64,000 nt of DNA. Origin: Chionoecetes opilio. Taxonomy: Eukaryota; Arthropoda; Malacostraca; Decapoda; Majidae. Under the pieces are notes generated by a model, which saw nothing but the letters and a program-made list of their open reading frames with translations, was not told the origin of the DNA and did no database searches. The translations under genes were made by a program, and so were the position numbers. The DNA lies in contig JACEEZ010012801.1 of the NCBI GenBank assembly GCA_016584305.1, positions 77,501 through 141,500 of the forward strand, in the 5' to 3' direction. Shown piece by piece: positions 21,301 through 32,789 of the stretch. Positions within the stretch are counted from its first letter, which is position 1, and every line of letters begins with the position of its first letter.

Positions 21301-22715
21301 GTTTTAATGACTTGTTTGTTGTCAGATTTGATCCGGTGCATTGAACAAGGTGAAGAAGATGAACTTCCAAGAACATTCGACTGCAAAATATTTGACGGTG
21401 CCGTCCTGGCCCATACTTTGTCAGCTGCAACTGCTACTACCTTTGGTGACTACGCACAGTCTATTTTCTTGCCGTTTCTTTTGCGTGAGCTACAGTATGT
21501 TAGAGACAGGATAGATGTCGTCTGGGACCAATACCTACCAAGCAGCATTAAGACATCCACCAGAGAACGAAAGAGGCAGTGGCGTGCGTCTCAAGGTAAA
21601 TCCACAAACAAAGATACCTTCCAAGTGGAATGATTTTCTGCTGGATTCATCGAACAAGGATGAGCTCTTCTCATTTCTAACACAGAAAGTCGCTGACGCA
21701 GACTGGCCTGCTGGAAAAGGCATCTATATAACGAATGGCACCACAGTTATTTTCAGAGGCACAAGTCACGTGATGTCAGACTGCACACACGAGGAAGCAG
21801 ACAGCAGGATTGTTGTTCACATTGTACATGCTCTTCAGCACGGGGCCAAGAAAGTACAAGTGCGTACGGTTGACACAGATGTGCTTGTGATCCTTGTCGG
21901 ACATTTCTTCGATCTCCTTCAACTGCAACCTGACCTCGAGCTCTGTGTAGCATTTGGCGTTGGCAAAGACTTTTGTGTTCACAACATCAACACCATATCT
22001 CAAAGCCTTGGAGAAAGGATCGCCCGTGCACTTCCTGCATTCCACGCATTTTCTGGGAGTGATACTACCTCGTATTTCTTTGGGAAGAGCAAAAAAAAGT
22101 GCCTGGCAATCATGGAAAAGCTACCCTTTGGTTTCTGAAGCCTTCCTCTTCATCTGGAATCACCCCTTCGAAACGTTGGACACTGGATCACCTCAATTTA
22201 AACATCTTGAACGCTTCACAATCGTCATGTATGACAAGACAAGCAATGACGCCGACAAACGATGCGAGGCGGGAGCTGTTCTCCAAGAAAAGCAGAAGTC
22301 TTGAAAAGATTCCACCAACTAAGGTACTTCTTAGGGTATTAAACATATGTTTTAAATAAATGACAAGTTTGAATTTTGGTGTATACCCAATCAGTTTATC
22401 TTATAGCAATGCACACATGTACTTATGTTGCAGGATGCACTGGTACAACATGTCAAGAGAGTTATCCTTCAGGCTGGAATTTGGTCAGCAAGTCGGCAGG
22501 CCCACGTTACCATACCGTCACCTGAAGAGTTTGGATGGAGTCTACAGGCTGGCCAATGGGAACCACTTTGGACGACAATACCAGAAGCTGCAAAAGCTTG
22601 CACTGAACTTATGAAATGTGGCTGTAAATCCGAGCGCGGTTGTCGCATCTGCAAATGTATCAAATCTGGGCTGAACTGTACTGACCTGTGTAGCTGCAAT
22701 TGCGAAAAGAACTAA
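21301..22715 (+). pseudogene. FEN/PIN-like nuclease with C-terminal CXC domain (broken)
   Basis: Pieces in order: RTFDCKIFDGAVLAHTLSA; a frameshift near 21575; PSKWNDFLLDSSNKDELFSF and GKGIYITNGTTVIFRG; then EEADSRIVVHIVHAL, VRTVDTDVLVILVG and FHAFSGSDTTSYFFGK. A frameshift follows in an A-run near 22095, another near 22256, and then ARRELFSKKSRSLEKIPPTK. A 110-bp intron with gtacttc...ttgcag borders (22324-22433) follows, then DALVQHVKRVILQAGIW and a nine-cysteine block C-x-C-x5-C-x2-C-x-C-x6-C-x3-C-x-C-x-C. The acidic E-A-D, D-T-D and G-x-D-T triads resemble the metal-binding set of FEN/XPG PIN-like nucleases; that is inference. The cysteine block resembles tesmin/TSO1 CXC DNA-binding repeats. 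Three frameshifts make it inactive. The N-terminal half is missing. Confidence 0.65.
22324..22433 (+). other. Small intron in the nuclease/CXC gene
   Basis: Donor AAG|GTACTT and acceptor TTGCAG|GATG are seen. Removing 110 bases joins PPTK to DALVQHV, which is the continuous sequence I expect for the family. A spliced gene inside a TIR element indicates a DNA-level mover or a captured host gene. Confidence 0.6.
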
Positions 22716-23288
22716 CTTACTTGTGTTCATTAGTGTACTTCATATACATGATAATGGTTCAGTTTCATTAAAAATATGTCTACAGCAAAGTATGTCATAT
22801 ACATGTACATGTATAACAAATGTGTCTCACGAAACGTAAATTTTCATATCGAGCGACCCATATTTTTTCTACATGTAACCATTACCTTAGTTCCTGATGA
22901 TCTAATGCAAAATCTAATGGTTCCAAGCGACTCTCTGGGGATCATTATCTACAAATAGATAGATTACACATGTTTTTAAGTCCAATATTAGCGAAGTTAA
23001 CATTATTTATCGATTTTTTTCCATTTTTTGGCCGCCGTTTTGGATTTTGACCCATAATCACATGATAATATGGTCCGATTTGTTAGAGTATGGGATTTTT
23101 TTATTAAGTATGTCCATAGGTAACCACAAAAAAAAAATTGGCACTTTTGCCCAGCGTGTCTCTATATTATCACAATATGGAGCTAATTCCCCTCACTAAA
23201 AGCATTACAAAATTATTCAAATCGTCATAATAACAATTATTGTTCTAGAAAGGATATGACGTAAAGCAAATTGTTTTGTTTTTTCCAG

Positions 23289-23514
23289 AGGCTGACGTGG
23301 CCTCTACTCTGGTGTGGTTATCTCGGGCCTTGCTGCACCAGGCGGCACCAAATGTACCAGCTTCCCCCGGTTGCCGGCCATTTCTGGCCATATGGTGGTT
23401 GGCCGCTCTTGTTCTTTCCACCTCCTACGTGGGAAACTTGATTGCCTCCCTGACTGTGCCAGCTGAATCCCGCAGAATTACATCACTTGCGGAACTGGCC
23501 TCCAGCGAATTAAG
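23289..23514 (+). CDS. Ionotropic receptor exon: pore loop and M3
   Basis: It follows acceptor ttttccag and takes up phase 1 from the exon at 9228-9372. It encodes the region leading to the pore (ADVASTLVWLSRALLHQ), a hydrophobic segment (FLAIWWLAALVLSTSYVGNL) and M3 ending ASLTVPAESRRITSLAELASS. The STSYVGNLIASLTVP stretch is the IR version of the iGluR SYTANLAAFLT gate motif. The frame is intact. The likely donor is TAAG|gttgtg in phase 2. The next exons (S2 and M4) were not found between here and the window end, so the gene may be truncated or continue far away. Confidence 0.85.
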
Positions 23515-23741
23515 GTTGTGGGAGCTCCTAACTATCTTATCAATTTACTACAACATGTTTTGTGTTAGGAGAATTACAAATCATGTCATAGAAATACCCA
23601 TACTATTCAGGAAAATGATTGAATGGACAATTTTTGGACATACCTATACTACTAGAATAATAATGAAATTACAACTACATGTACAAGTGGAGAGACTGCA
23701 TTATCACACGTATGATTATCCATATAATCATACTCTATATA

Positions 23742-23782
<41 letters not shown>

Positions 23783-23790
23783 TATATATA
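23742..23790. repeat. (TA)n microsatellite
   Basis: An almost pure TA run directly before a LINE-A endonuclease fragment. Confidence 0.9.
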
Positions 23791-23805
23791 CAGTATATTC
23801 TTTAT

Positions 23806-24015
23806 ATATGCTCGCCCTCTCCTATCGGGCGAGCTCAGTAGGCTGCGGGTGGATATAGTGGGACTCTCTGAGACGAGGAGGCCTGGCAGTGGTGCGACTA
23901 GCAGTGGGGGTTACACATACTACTGGTCCGGCATGAACAATGGTCACCGAGTCCGGGGAGTACCTATAGGCATCTCCAGGAAACTGCAGTCGTCTGCTGT
24001 TTCCGAATTATGATT
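23806..24015 (+). pseudogene. LINE-A endonuclease fragment
   Basis: It encodes LSRLRVDIVGLSETRRPGSG, then GGYTYYWSGMNNGHRVRGV and IGISRKLQSS. This is the N-terminal part of a LINE apurinic-type endonuclease; the 'VGLSETR' block holds the catalytic E. It is likely the same family as the reverse transcriptase at 15151-16338. A stop comes at 24012. Sequence from 24016 to about 24420 shows nothing further. Confidence 0.7.
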
Positions 24016-24419
24016 ACTACCCTGAATCATGTGTCTGTTGAAAGGACATACTGACGGGATTTCAAAAGGTATCTGTGGCCCAGGGCAATGTAAAGCCTCT
24101 GTCGGACCTGAGTCATTCTTCCCATGGTAGCATTACATGGCTCCATCAACGGCCACATGCAGTTCTGAAAACAGGGCACTCACAGTCCCCCCCTTGACCA
24201 AGACTGCCCCTTCAGAAATCTCCCTCAAAATACCATCGCAACAACATGGAGGCAGATGTTAAGTCTGATGTCAAAGCAGAGGGTGGAGTCAGTGAGGTCA
24301 GTGCTGATGAGGCTTATACATTTTTTTTTAGTAATTTAGTTGCAGGTCAGAGAAAATAAATTCCTTAAAGGGCGATAACATCAAGAAAAAACGATCCCAA
24401 ATAGATGACTGCGAGTTTA

Positions 24420-25175
24420 AAATACAACATAGGACCAAAAAGGAACATGTACAAGAGGGTTAAGGCAGGACAGGTGAGCCTTATATCAGTATAATGTGAT
24501 GGCTAGGACAGTCGAGAAGTTAACACGAACAGCAAGGAAAAACTATGAGAACAAGGTTGCTGGCAAGGCAAAGACCGACCCTAAGGGATTTTTTCAGGTC
24601 TATTAAAGAATGACAAGGGAATTGGTGAGTTTGTTAAAAAGAGGTCAGGTGGATATTGTAAGTTCTGGTGAGGATATGTGTAATTTTTTTAATGATTATT
24701 GCTTAAGTGTTTCTACTGAGGAGGACACGCAGTTATTGAACAAATGTTTAGAGGTGAGGAAGATGAGAAACAAAAATATATTGTGATAATTAAGGAAATG
24801 GTGAAAGAGGGTATAGCTAAAATGAAGAAGATAAAGTAACCAGGACCAGATAAAGTTTATCCCAGGGTATTAAAATAATGCAAAGAGGTTGGTAGTGAGT
24901 CGCAAGTGCACATTTTTAGGAAATCGGTTGATTTAAAGGAAGTGTCTTTGATGTGGAGGAAAGGTGATGTAGTCCCCATTTTCAAGAAGGGTAATAGAGG
25001 TTTAATGTCAAATTATCGATCCGTTAGTCTGACTTCAGTGGTAGGTAAACTACTATAATATTTTATTGCAAAAAACATTAGAGAGCATTAAAAAAAACAT
25101 AGTTTGGTAAATGATTCCCAACATGGATTTATCAAGGGTAGATCATCTCTCACCAATTGGAATAGTCAACAACTC
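24420..25175 (+). pseudogene. CR1-like LINE reverse transcriptase, decayed
   Basis: Pieces in changing frames: GPKRNMYKRVKAGQVS, KLTRTARKNYENKVAGKAK, DPKGFFQ, then LKEVSLMWRKGDVVPIFKKG, LMSNYRSVSLTSVVGKLL and SQHGFIKGRSSLTNW. That order (IFKKG, NYR-x-VSLTS, QHGF-x-KGRS) is the N-terminal reverse-transcriptase region of CR1-like LINEs. Many stops occur. Confidence 0.75.
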
Positions 25176-26728
25176 CGTCATTCTGGTATAAATTCGTACG
25201 CGGGACCAAATTTGTGTCTCCAGGGGCGGAAACAGTTTAGTAGGCTACAAGTTACCTGTTCTACATTAATCTTATATTTAGTTACGAACTACCAAGCATC
25301 CAGCAGCTACTGCCAAGTACTCTGTTTTATATGTATTTAGGTTTACACAATATAGAAATATTTTTTTGACCATTAATAGACACAATATAACATAATTCTT
25401 GTTGGGCTAAAACACGCAAAAAAAAAAAAAAATCCACTGACGATGACTTAGGGGCCATATGCAAGAAATTTTACCACCTGCATTCCGCTCTGCCCTTATT
25501 CCATCCTATTTCTTCCCAGACCATTACAGGCGAGTGTTCAACATAACCGAGTGACATGCATACACTGTGAATGCACACGTGTCATCATTAAGGTAAAATT
25601 AGGTGCAGGAAGCCTTATATTGTTGTGCTAAGTGGTGAGGAGGGAGAGCGGCGGTGGTGGAGGTGGTCCGCCATATTGCTTTGTGGCGACTGGCGGGACG
25701 TTCAAATGTACGCACAAGCATCACTCAAGCCCATTTTTTCTTCATCAACGCCTCAGATAAGTGGCGAACACTAACAAAGCTATTATTTTAATGGCAGAAA
25801 TTATAAATTAGGCTAGTAAAAGGAATTAGATAGGTGTAAAACAGTCAAAATGCTGATGCCGCCTTGGACTCGCTTGTGTTGGTACGACTGCCCAAATCTC
25901 CACTGGCCGGGCTCTTGAAAACAATTCTTGTATATCCCACCGGTGGAGGTACGACGGTGGGGTATATCCACCTGCCGGGATTTGACGAGCATTCTTGCAT
26001 TTAGCCCTTAGGATGAACTGATCGAAATAAAACGTATATAAAGTTGTAAATAAGTCTACAGCAAAGTGAAACCTAGCAGAATAAATGACAATATATATTT
26101 ATCGTATTATAATTATACTCAAATTATGCAGAGGTAGCCCCTCCCACCCCGCACCCCATGAAGGTAGTGTGAGTGGAGACGCCCTGAGCCGCGCGGGTTG
26201 ATGCCAGTGAACTTGTCAGTCAGTCATCTCGTTGTGGGTTAAGAGAGCCCACAACTCTACTGCCAAGTAGAGATAAATCATCCCATGGAAGTATTTTGAG
26301 ATTCCTGGGAGTAACGTTGGTCCATTCTAAGGTGCACACACGTATATGGGTTTTTTTCCCGTTATTATTTTCATGATGAGAATTAAACTGATCTCATAAT
26401 ATGGTGATATATCAATATATGTAGGTCTCTCGGGTTGTGGGTAAAAGTTTTGCTGCGTTGGGTTGGCACTATACTACCATACGGTTCATGCCACCTCCCA
26501 TACTACCTCCACGGCTCAGGGCGTCTCCCCTTATACTACCTCCATGCCGCACCCTGTGCACGTGGCCTGCCTCAGTTTTGTCACACATACGATAATTTTC
26601 GTACATGTACGATATCTTTACTCCGGTTACCTCCTTATGAAGCTGAAAGCCTCTCTCACATTCGAACGTACATATTCTTGACACTGTCCACCCTCTCTTG
26701 TTCAACAGGTATATAGGAGAACTTGTGC
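25176..26728. other. Intergenic or intronic sequence, nothing recognised
   Basis: Mixed AT-rich sequence with an A-run near 25420 and a GC-richer part near 25880-25990. Open frames around 26435-26780 have no recognised motif and lack consistent coding character. Confidence 0.5.
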
Positions 26729-26912
26729 ATTGTCTATTGGTGGCAAGCAGTGGCGTATATATATATATATTATACATATATATTAATATATATAATATAT
26801 ATATATATTATATATATAATATATATATATTATATATATATATATATATATTATTATTGGCCCCCCCATTTTCGATTTTCTGGGTACGCCACTGCTTGCC
26901 ACCAATAGACAT
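26729..26912. mobile_element. Short fold-back element around (TA)n
   Basis: Inverted arms 'gtctattggtggcaagcag' plus 'tggcgta' (26729-26757) and their complement (26885-26912) enclose (TA)n and a C-run. The 'agtggcgta' motif also starts the hAT element at 56456, so this may be a hAT-type MITE. Confidence 0.5.
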
Positions 26913-26921
26913 ATATATATA

Positions 26922-26952
<31 letters not shown>

Positions 26953-26965
26953 CTATATATATTAT

Positions 26966-29762
26966 TAGGGTGCCAATAGCACACTATGGGTAATTTAAAA
27001 CTTGATATTTTTGAACGGCCCTCTGTTGGAATACTGTTCAGTAATGAGAAAACTTCTCATGCAAAATGTGAAGCGATTGGGTTTTTATATTTAGAAGGTG
27101 GCGCAAGTGAATTGAAACCTGTACTATGTGTACTATGTGATTATACCAGATACCTGTACCGAAGTCTGAAAGGCTAGGCTCTAAATCACCATTTCTTTTC
27201 AGAATGGCTCATTCACGCGCAGTCTACGACTGTTTGTTTGGCCTGGTGGACAGCCAAACCCCGACCCCATCCTCGGAGCCAAACACTCCCCTCTCGTGGC
27301 GACGTGCTCAAGCGGGCTTTCTACTTCCACAACGTGGAAAGAAAACCGTCGCCACCAGCGCCGCAGCTACTGTCCAAGAGGTGCTAAGGTTCTGGGAGAC
27401 CGCGAGGATCCCAACGATGACGGCAAAAAGCGCTGTTCGCAAGGTGGAGGTCTTGTTCAAGGACTGGAAGGCACTCGTGAAGAGCAAGGGAAGAGCGACG
27501 AACAAGACGAAGGAGAAAGAGTTTCAAGAGGCCCTCTGCGACCTCTTCGACGTCGCCCACGCCGACGCGATGACCCTGATGACGATCCCGGCTGATCGCG
27601 AGTTCCTAGCGGCGCAACGCGAGAAGGGTCTCCGAGGGATCATGCAGGGAGCTGACAGGGAGCTGGAGCGCCGAGTTCAGCGCCGGGAGATGACAGTGGC
27701 GGCAGAGAAGCGATCACGAGAAGCCTCGACGTCGCAGCTGGACGAACACGCGGTGCTCGCGTCCTCCTCCTCCTCCTCCTCCTTCTCGGTTGAGTCCAGT
27801 CCGGCACGCGGCGGGGCGGCTGCTACCGCTGAGCCGACCGGTGCAAGCCCTCCGAAGCGACGAGCGCGGGGGTCACAGGTCGTGCTCTCCCAGGAGTTAC
27901 CGAGCGCCCTCGACCGGACCGGCGTGAGCGACCGCAAAGCGCTTCGCATCGTCGCGGCGACTGCCAGTAGCCTCGGCCACAATCCTCAGGAGCTGATCCT
28001 GAATGCCGAGAGCATCCGGCAGGCTCGCGCCGGCTACCGGTCCCAGCTAGCCGCGGAAGTCAAGACAACCTTCGTCCCTGACACGCCTCTTACCGTTCAC
28101 TGGGACGGGAAGATCCTGCTGGATTGCGACGGTACGCGGCTGGATCGGCTGGCTATCCTCGTCTCCGGCGACGGCGTCCAGAAGCTCATCGGCGTTCCCA
28201 AGCTGGCAAGTGGGACTGGAGAGGCGATGGCGAGCGCCGTGGCTGAAGCACTCGACGACTGGGGGCTCGCAGAGCGTGTGGTGGCTATGTCGTTCGATAC
28301 GACCGCCGCCAACACTGGAGCCCTCGCCGGTGCCTGCACCCTGCTGGAGCAGAAGCTTGGTCGGCGTCTGCTAGGCCTCGCCTGCCGGCACCATGTACAC
28401 GAGCTGGTGCTGGAGAAGGCATTCTCTATCTGCATGGGGCCGTCGTCGGGTCCTGACATCGGCGTCTTCAACCGATTCAAGGAACGGTGGGCTTTCATCG
28501 ACCAGAGCCAGCCGGAGCCGCCAACGCCCGACGAGCTGCCGCCCACCCTCCTGAAAAAGCGGGACACACTTCTGCAGGAGTGGGCCGCGCTGTTCAACAC
28601 CAGCCACCCGCGGGACGACTACAAGGAGATGCTGGAGCTCTTCATCGTCCTGCTGGGTGGCGAGGGCGACGTCCCGAAGGTGAAGTTCCGGCGACTGGGC
28701 GCCATGCACCGCACGCGCTGGATGGCGCGTGTCATCTACGCGGCGAAGATTACGCTGTTCGCCGCCCAACTGGGGGAGCTCTGCTCGCCGCGCGAGCCAG
28801 AGCTGTGTCCAGCCTCCGCCGGTTCACCTTCTTCGTCGCTGAGGTCTACGTGACCCGCTGGTTCGAGGCGCCCGTGACCGCCTTCGCGCCGGCGAATGAC
28901 TTGAAACTGGCCGCCGACCTCCGCGACTTCCACGACGCTGAGATCGGCATGGCGTGCGTGAAGACCTTCTCCCGGCACTTCTGGTACCTGAGCGAGCCAC
29001 TGGTCGCCATGGCTCTCTTCGACCACTGTTTGCCAACCGCCGAGAAGAAGGCGCTGGCGGAAGCGATGCAGCGGGGAAAAGGATCCGAGGAACCGCCGAA
29101 GCGCATCACCGTCTCCGACGCCCGCCTCGCCTCGTCCACGCTAGCGTCGTTCGGAAGCCAGGCGTCCGGCGCCCTCCTTGACGCCGTCGGAGCGGAGAGG
29201 GCGTTCCTCTCGAAGGAGCCGGAGGAGTGGCTGAGTGACACGGGGTTCGTCGCGGCGTCTCGGCGCGTCGCGAGCCTACACGTCACCAACGACAGCAAGG
29301 GGTGGCGCTGTTCCAGTCCTTCAACCTCAGCCTGACGAAGAACGAGGATCAGCGCCAATTCCTCTTGCAGGTCGTCGAGAGGCACCGTCGACAACAGCCA
29401 GGAACATCGAAGGCTTCCCTTCCCCGGCCAAGCGGAAGACAATGAGTGGCTTGGGCAACCATGATACCCCCCGCCCCTAGAGGGGCTAATACTCGCTTTG
29501 AAGAGCGAGGGGGACCAGCAGCCCAGCTGGAGGAAGGGGAGGTCTCAAAAGGCTTCAATATTGCCAACAAACACCCCAGAGACGATGTCCTTCCTTGTAG
29601 TCCCTATCGGAGTCTATAGGGGGAACAATCAATCGACTTGCGCCACCTTTAAATATACTTCGATTGCGCTCAAATTTTACACACGTTGTTTTCTCACCAC
29701 CCCACAGTATTCCACTAAGGGCCGTTCAAAAAATCCAACTTTCGTTTTTTATTGGCACCCTA
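26966..29762 (+). mobile_element. GC-rich transposase element in a (TA)n tract
   Basis: Termini TTAGGGTGCCAATA (left) and TATTGGCACCCTAA (right) start imperfect inverted repeats of about 150 bp, which also share 'tttttgaacggccct', 'tggaatactgt' and 'aaaggtggcgcaagt'-like strings. (TA)n lies on both sides, so the element entered a microsatellite and the target duplication cannot be resolved. The gene inside (27204-29446) is far richer in GC than the TIRs. Confidence 0.75.
27204..29446 (+). pseudogene. Transposase-like protein (hAT-like RNase H fold suspected)
   Basis: A long frame from ATG 27204 breaks near 28800 into a second frame and near 29297 into a third, ending at TGA 29444-29446. The total is about 740 residues. 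Early residues are charged and helical. A low-complexity serine/alanine region follows (near residue 180-215). The core has LTVHWDGKIL, VVAMSFDTTAANTGA and LLGLACRHHVHELVLEKAF, then LRRFTFFVAEVYVTRWFEAP and an end with GVALFQSFNLSLTKNEDQ. I remember close relatives scattered in arthropods. The 'D', 'D' and C-x2-H-x2-H-x-L-x-L pattern resembles hAT transposases, but this is inference. Codon third positions are strongly G/C, unlike the surroundings, which suggests recent arrival from another base-composition context. Two frameshifts break it. Confidence 0.65.
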
Positions 29763-29764
29763 AT

Positions 29765-29798
<34 letters not shown>

Positions 29799-29834
29799 AT
29801 TATATATATATATATAGTATATATATATTATATA
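29763..29834. repeat. (TA)n microsatellite
   Basis: TA-rich run between the GC-rich element and a Helitron terminus. Confidence 0.9.
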
Positions 29835-30461
29835 CTAGCCGCAAAGCCGCCCTCCGGGCGGACTTTTTGGCTAGCTCCTGCGGAGGGCTATTGGTGGGCC
29901 AGAGGCCCACCAATAGCCCTCAATATCTGAAGGCCCACCAAACACAGACTCTCCAGATAGTCTCTTCTAGCTTTCCTGAAATCATGGATGTAGAAATGTA
30001 TGTATTAACGCCAACCCATTCACATCACCCCCAACCCATTCACTCACCCATTACCCATCACCCCCCACCCATTCATTCACCCATTACCCATCACCCCCAC
30101 CCATTCACTAACCCATTACCCATCACCACACACCCATTCACTCACCCATTACCCATCACCCCCCATATATTCCCTCACCCATCACCCATCACCCCCCACC
30201 CATTCACTCACCCATCACCCCACACCCATTACCCATCACCCTACCCATTCACTCACCCATTACCCATCATCCTACATCAAGGTTTCCTCAATTCTCGCAA
30301 CCCACTTTTTTTCCCACAATTCTCGCTAATAGGCTGCTAAAAAAAGAAAAAAAGAAAGTGATCGGATCATCTCATAAGTGGGCTTAAAACTTTCCCCTGG
30401 TCGAACTGGTTCCAAAACTGTGCCATATGATGGGATTCCGCCACGGGGGGCGGAACCTATA

Positions 30462-30492
<31 letters not shown>

Positions 30493-30517
30493 GACACACT
30501 TTCGCTTATATTATTTA
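29835..30517 (-). mobile_element. Non-autonomous Helitron, minus copy
   Basis: Starts CTAGCCGC with the GC hairpin, then 'gtgggcc...ggcccac' hairpins, the minisatellite, and ends with (CA)n and 'acactttcgcttatatt'. The 5' TC end is blurred by a following (TA)n. Its open frame full of histidine, proline and isoleucine is the translated minisatellite. Confidence 0.8.
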
Positions 30518-30526
30518 TATATATAT

Positions 30527-30583
<57 letters not shown>

Positions 30584-30600
30584 TATATAATAAATACATA
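30518..30600. repeat. (TA)n microsatellite
   Basis: Nearly pure TA, likely grown from the TA-rich Helitron terminus. Confidence 0.9.
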
Positions 30601-31849
30601 TATTTCTAATTATTTATTCCTTGCAAAGGGGGGGGGCATGGCCGCATACCCCCCCCCTCGGTACGCCTCTGGCACTGGCAGGTGATGGGTGATGAGCGTG
30701 TGTTATGGGGTTTCAGCTGTCAATTGTTTGGCGCGGAAGTTGTCGTACTTATACTGATATGTTTCATTTTCTTAATCTTTCTTTCAATAATAAATGGAAG
30801 TGGGAAAAAAAATAAAAAAATTTTTTTTTCTTTTTTTTGGGAAGTAATTTTTTTTCACAAAATACAGTAAATTAATCCCCCCCTGGTATTGGTAATGGGG
30901 ACGAGTACAGATTCCGAGTTATCATCGATTTTGGCTGCTCCAATTTTATTGAGTTTTTTATAGGAATTTTTAGAGGCGGAGATAATAGCAATAAAAATAT
31001 TGTATACCGGGAAAACCCAAAAATACCTTGTATACCTCATGCGGTACCGAAAAGGTACCGAGAGAGACTCTTAAAAAAGGGTTTAAGGCCAGGATAGATG
31101 GCAGGTTTTTGCTTTGATATGGATAAGTGATAGGAAACAAGGTTTATATAAGGGTTCTAAACCACGATGGGGCAGGTAAAAGTGGGGTTCCACGAGGTCT
31201 CTTTTGGACCAATATATTTTTGATATAGGCTACATAACGATTAGATAGGATTAAATGATATCACAAATTTGCTTAGATTTTAAATCTTATGCTTTATAAC
31301 TTATAATTACTTATATACTATGTTTATGTATGGGTGGGATTTTTAAATCACATTTGATGTAAACGGTTTGCACGGAGCTTAGATAAAAAAACGAGTGGGT
31401 TCTCAGGTGGAAAAGGGTATAATATTGAAAAGGGGACACTGAAAAAAATTTAAAGGTATAGAAAGGGTAAAAAGGGGGTTTTCCTAGTGTCAAAAATAGT
31501 AACCCATAGGGGAATTAGAACTATGATATCCCTTTACATTTTCCCCTTTTTAAAGGGTTAACAAATTAAATCCCCTTACATAGGGGTATTTAAGTATATG
31601 TTATCCCTTAAAAGGGATAATGTAAAGGGTATATCTAGTTCTAATACCCCATGGGGTATATATTTTAGACACTGGGGAATCCCCCTTGTATACCCTTTCT
31701 ATACCTAGGAATACCCTGTAAAGGGTATTCTAGATGATATATATACCTTCGACTCTAATCCATTTACCTTGGGTAGGTTTATAGCTAAAAAAAGGGATTC
31801 ATTTTTCAAAGTTTTATTATCTTTTTTCTCAAAAATATAAAAAAGGCAT
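30601..31849. other. Low-complexity AT-rich stretch of poor quality
   Basis: Homopolymer runs of G, C, A and T, and several 'taccct/agggta' palindrome-like bits (31500-31760) related in style to the 'taccccagttataccct' repeat at 39950 and 52340. No gene is seen. Confidence 0.4.
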
Positions 31850-32570
31850 ATTGTTGGGTTGATGGGGTGTTGATGGTGGTGTTGGTGGGGTTTTTTGAAG
31901 GGGGTGTTGAGGTGGTGAGGGTGGTGTTGGATGGTGTGTTGGGGTGGTGTTGAAGGGGTGTTGGGTGGGATGGTGGTGTTGATGGTGGTGTGGGTGGGTG
32001 AAGGGGGTTTTTGGTGGTGGTGTTGATGGGGTGTTGAGGTGGTGTAAAGGTGGTGTAAAGGGGTGTTGAGGGTGGTGTTGATGTGGTTTTTGATGGGGTT
32101 TGAGGTGGTGATGTGCGGTGGTGGTGGTGATGAGGGTGGGGGGTTTTGAAGGTGGTGGGGGGGGGGGGGATGGTGGTGTTGATGGTATTTTGAAGGTGGT
32201 GAAAAGGGTGGTACACTACAACCCCACCTTAAAACACCACCACCATAAACCCCACCTCAACACCACCTTCATCCCACCCCCCAAAACCCACCTTCAACAC
32301 CCCCCCCATCCAAATACCCACCATCAACACCCCCTTTCAACCCACCACCATAAACCCACCAAACACCACCTCAACACACCACCACCATCACCAAACACCC
32401 CACTACCATCACCAAAACCCAACACCCCCTCAACCACCATCACCACCCCCAAACCCCATCACCACCCCACCCCCATCACCACCACCACCACAATCCCCAC
32501 CACCTCAACCACAATCACCCCCCTACTCTCAACCACCTAAAACCCACCACCACCTTACCACCATCGGTGG
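31850..32570. repeat. Inverted minisatellite, G-rich then C-rich
   Basis: Up to about 32210 the strand is built of 'ggtggtgttgatggtggtg' variants. From 32220 it is built of the complement ('ccaccatcaacacc' variants). The switch point is near 32215. It is either a real fold-back array or an assembly/sequencing inversion. Confidence 0.7.
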
Positions 32571-32789
32571 TTGATTGAGGTCCCCCATGGATGGTGTGGT
32601 AAAATTAAATTTAGTTTTGAGAATTTTATTTTAAAGATTTAGGGAACCCTGTAAGAGGCTAAAATTAATAGAGGCTTATTAGAATTGGGAGAAAAAAACA
32701 GCTTTACCACAAAGTTTTTTTTTAAATATGAAAAAGGAACTTTTAATTATTTAAAGTAAAAGGGGCCTCAAAGCTTAAAGGGCAACAAG

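Larger units (their letters stand above)
20938..23196 (+). mobile_element. Long-TIR element carrying a nuclease/CXC gene
   Basis: The two ends are inverted copies for about 360 bp (20938-21303 against 22828-23196): GTGAGGGGAAT at the tips, then a shared block with 'tatggacatacttaataaaa', 'cccataatcacatgataata' and 'cgagcgacccat'. TA flanks both tips (20936-20937 and 23197-23198). Between the TIRs lies one gene remnant in plus orientation (21301-22715). The element sits in the 13.9-kb IR intron. I do not know a named superfamily with these ends. Confidence 0.8.
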
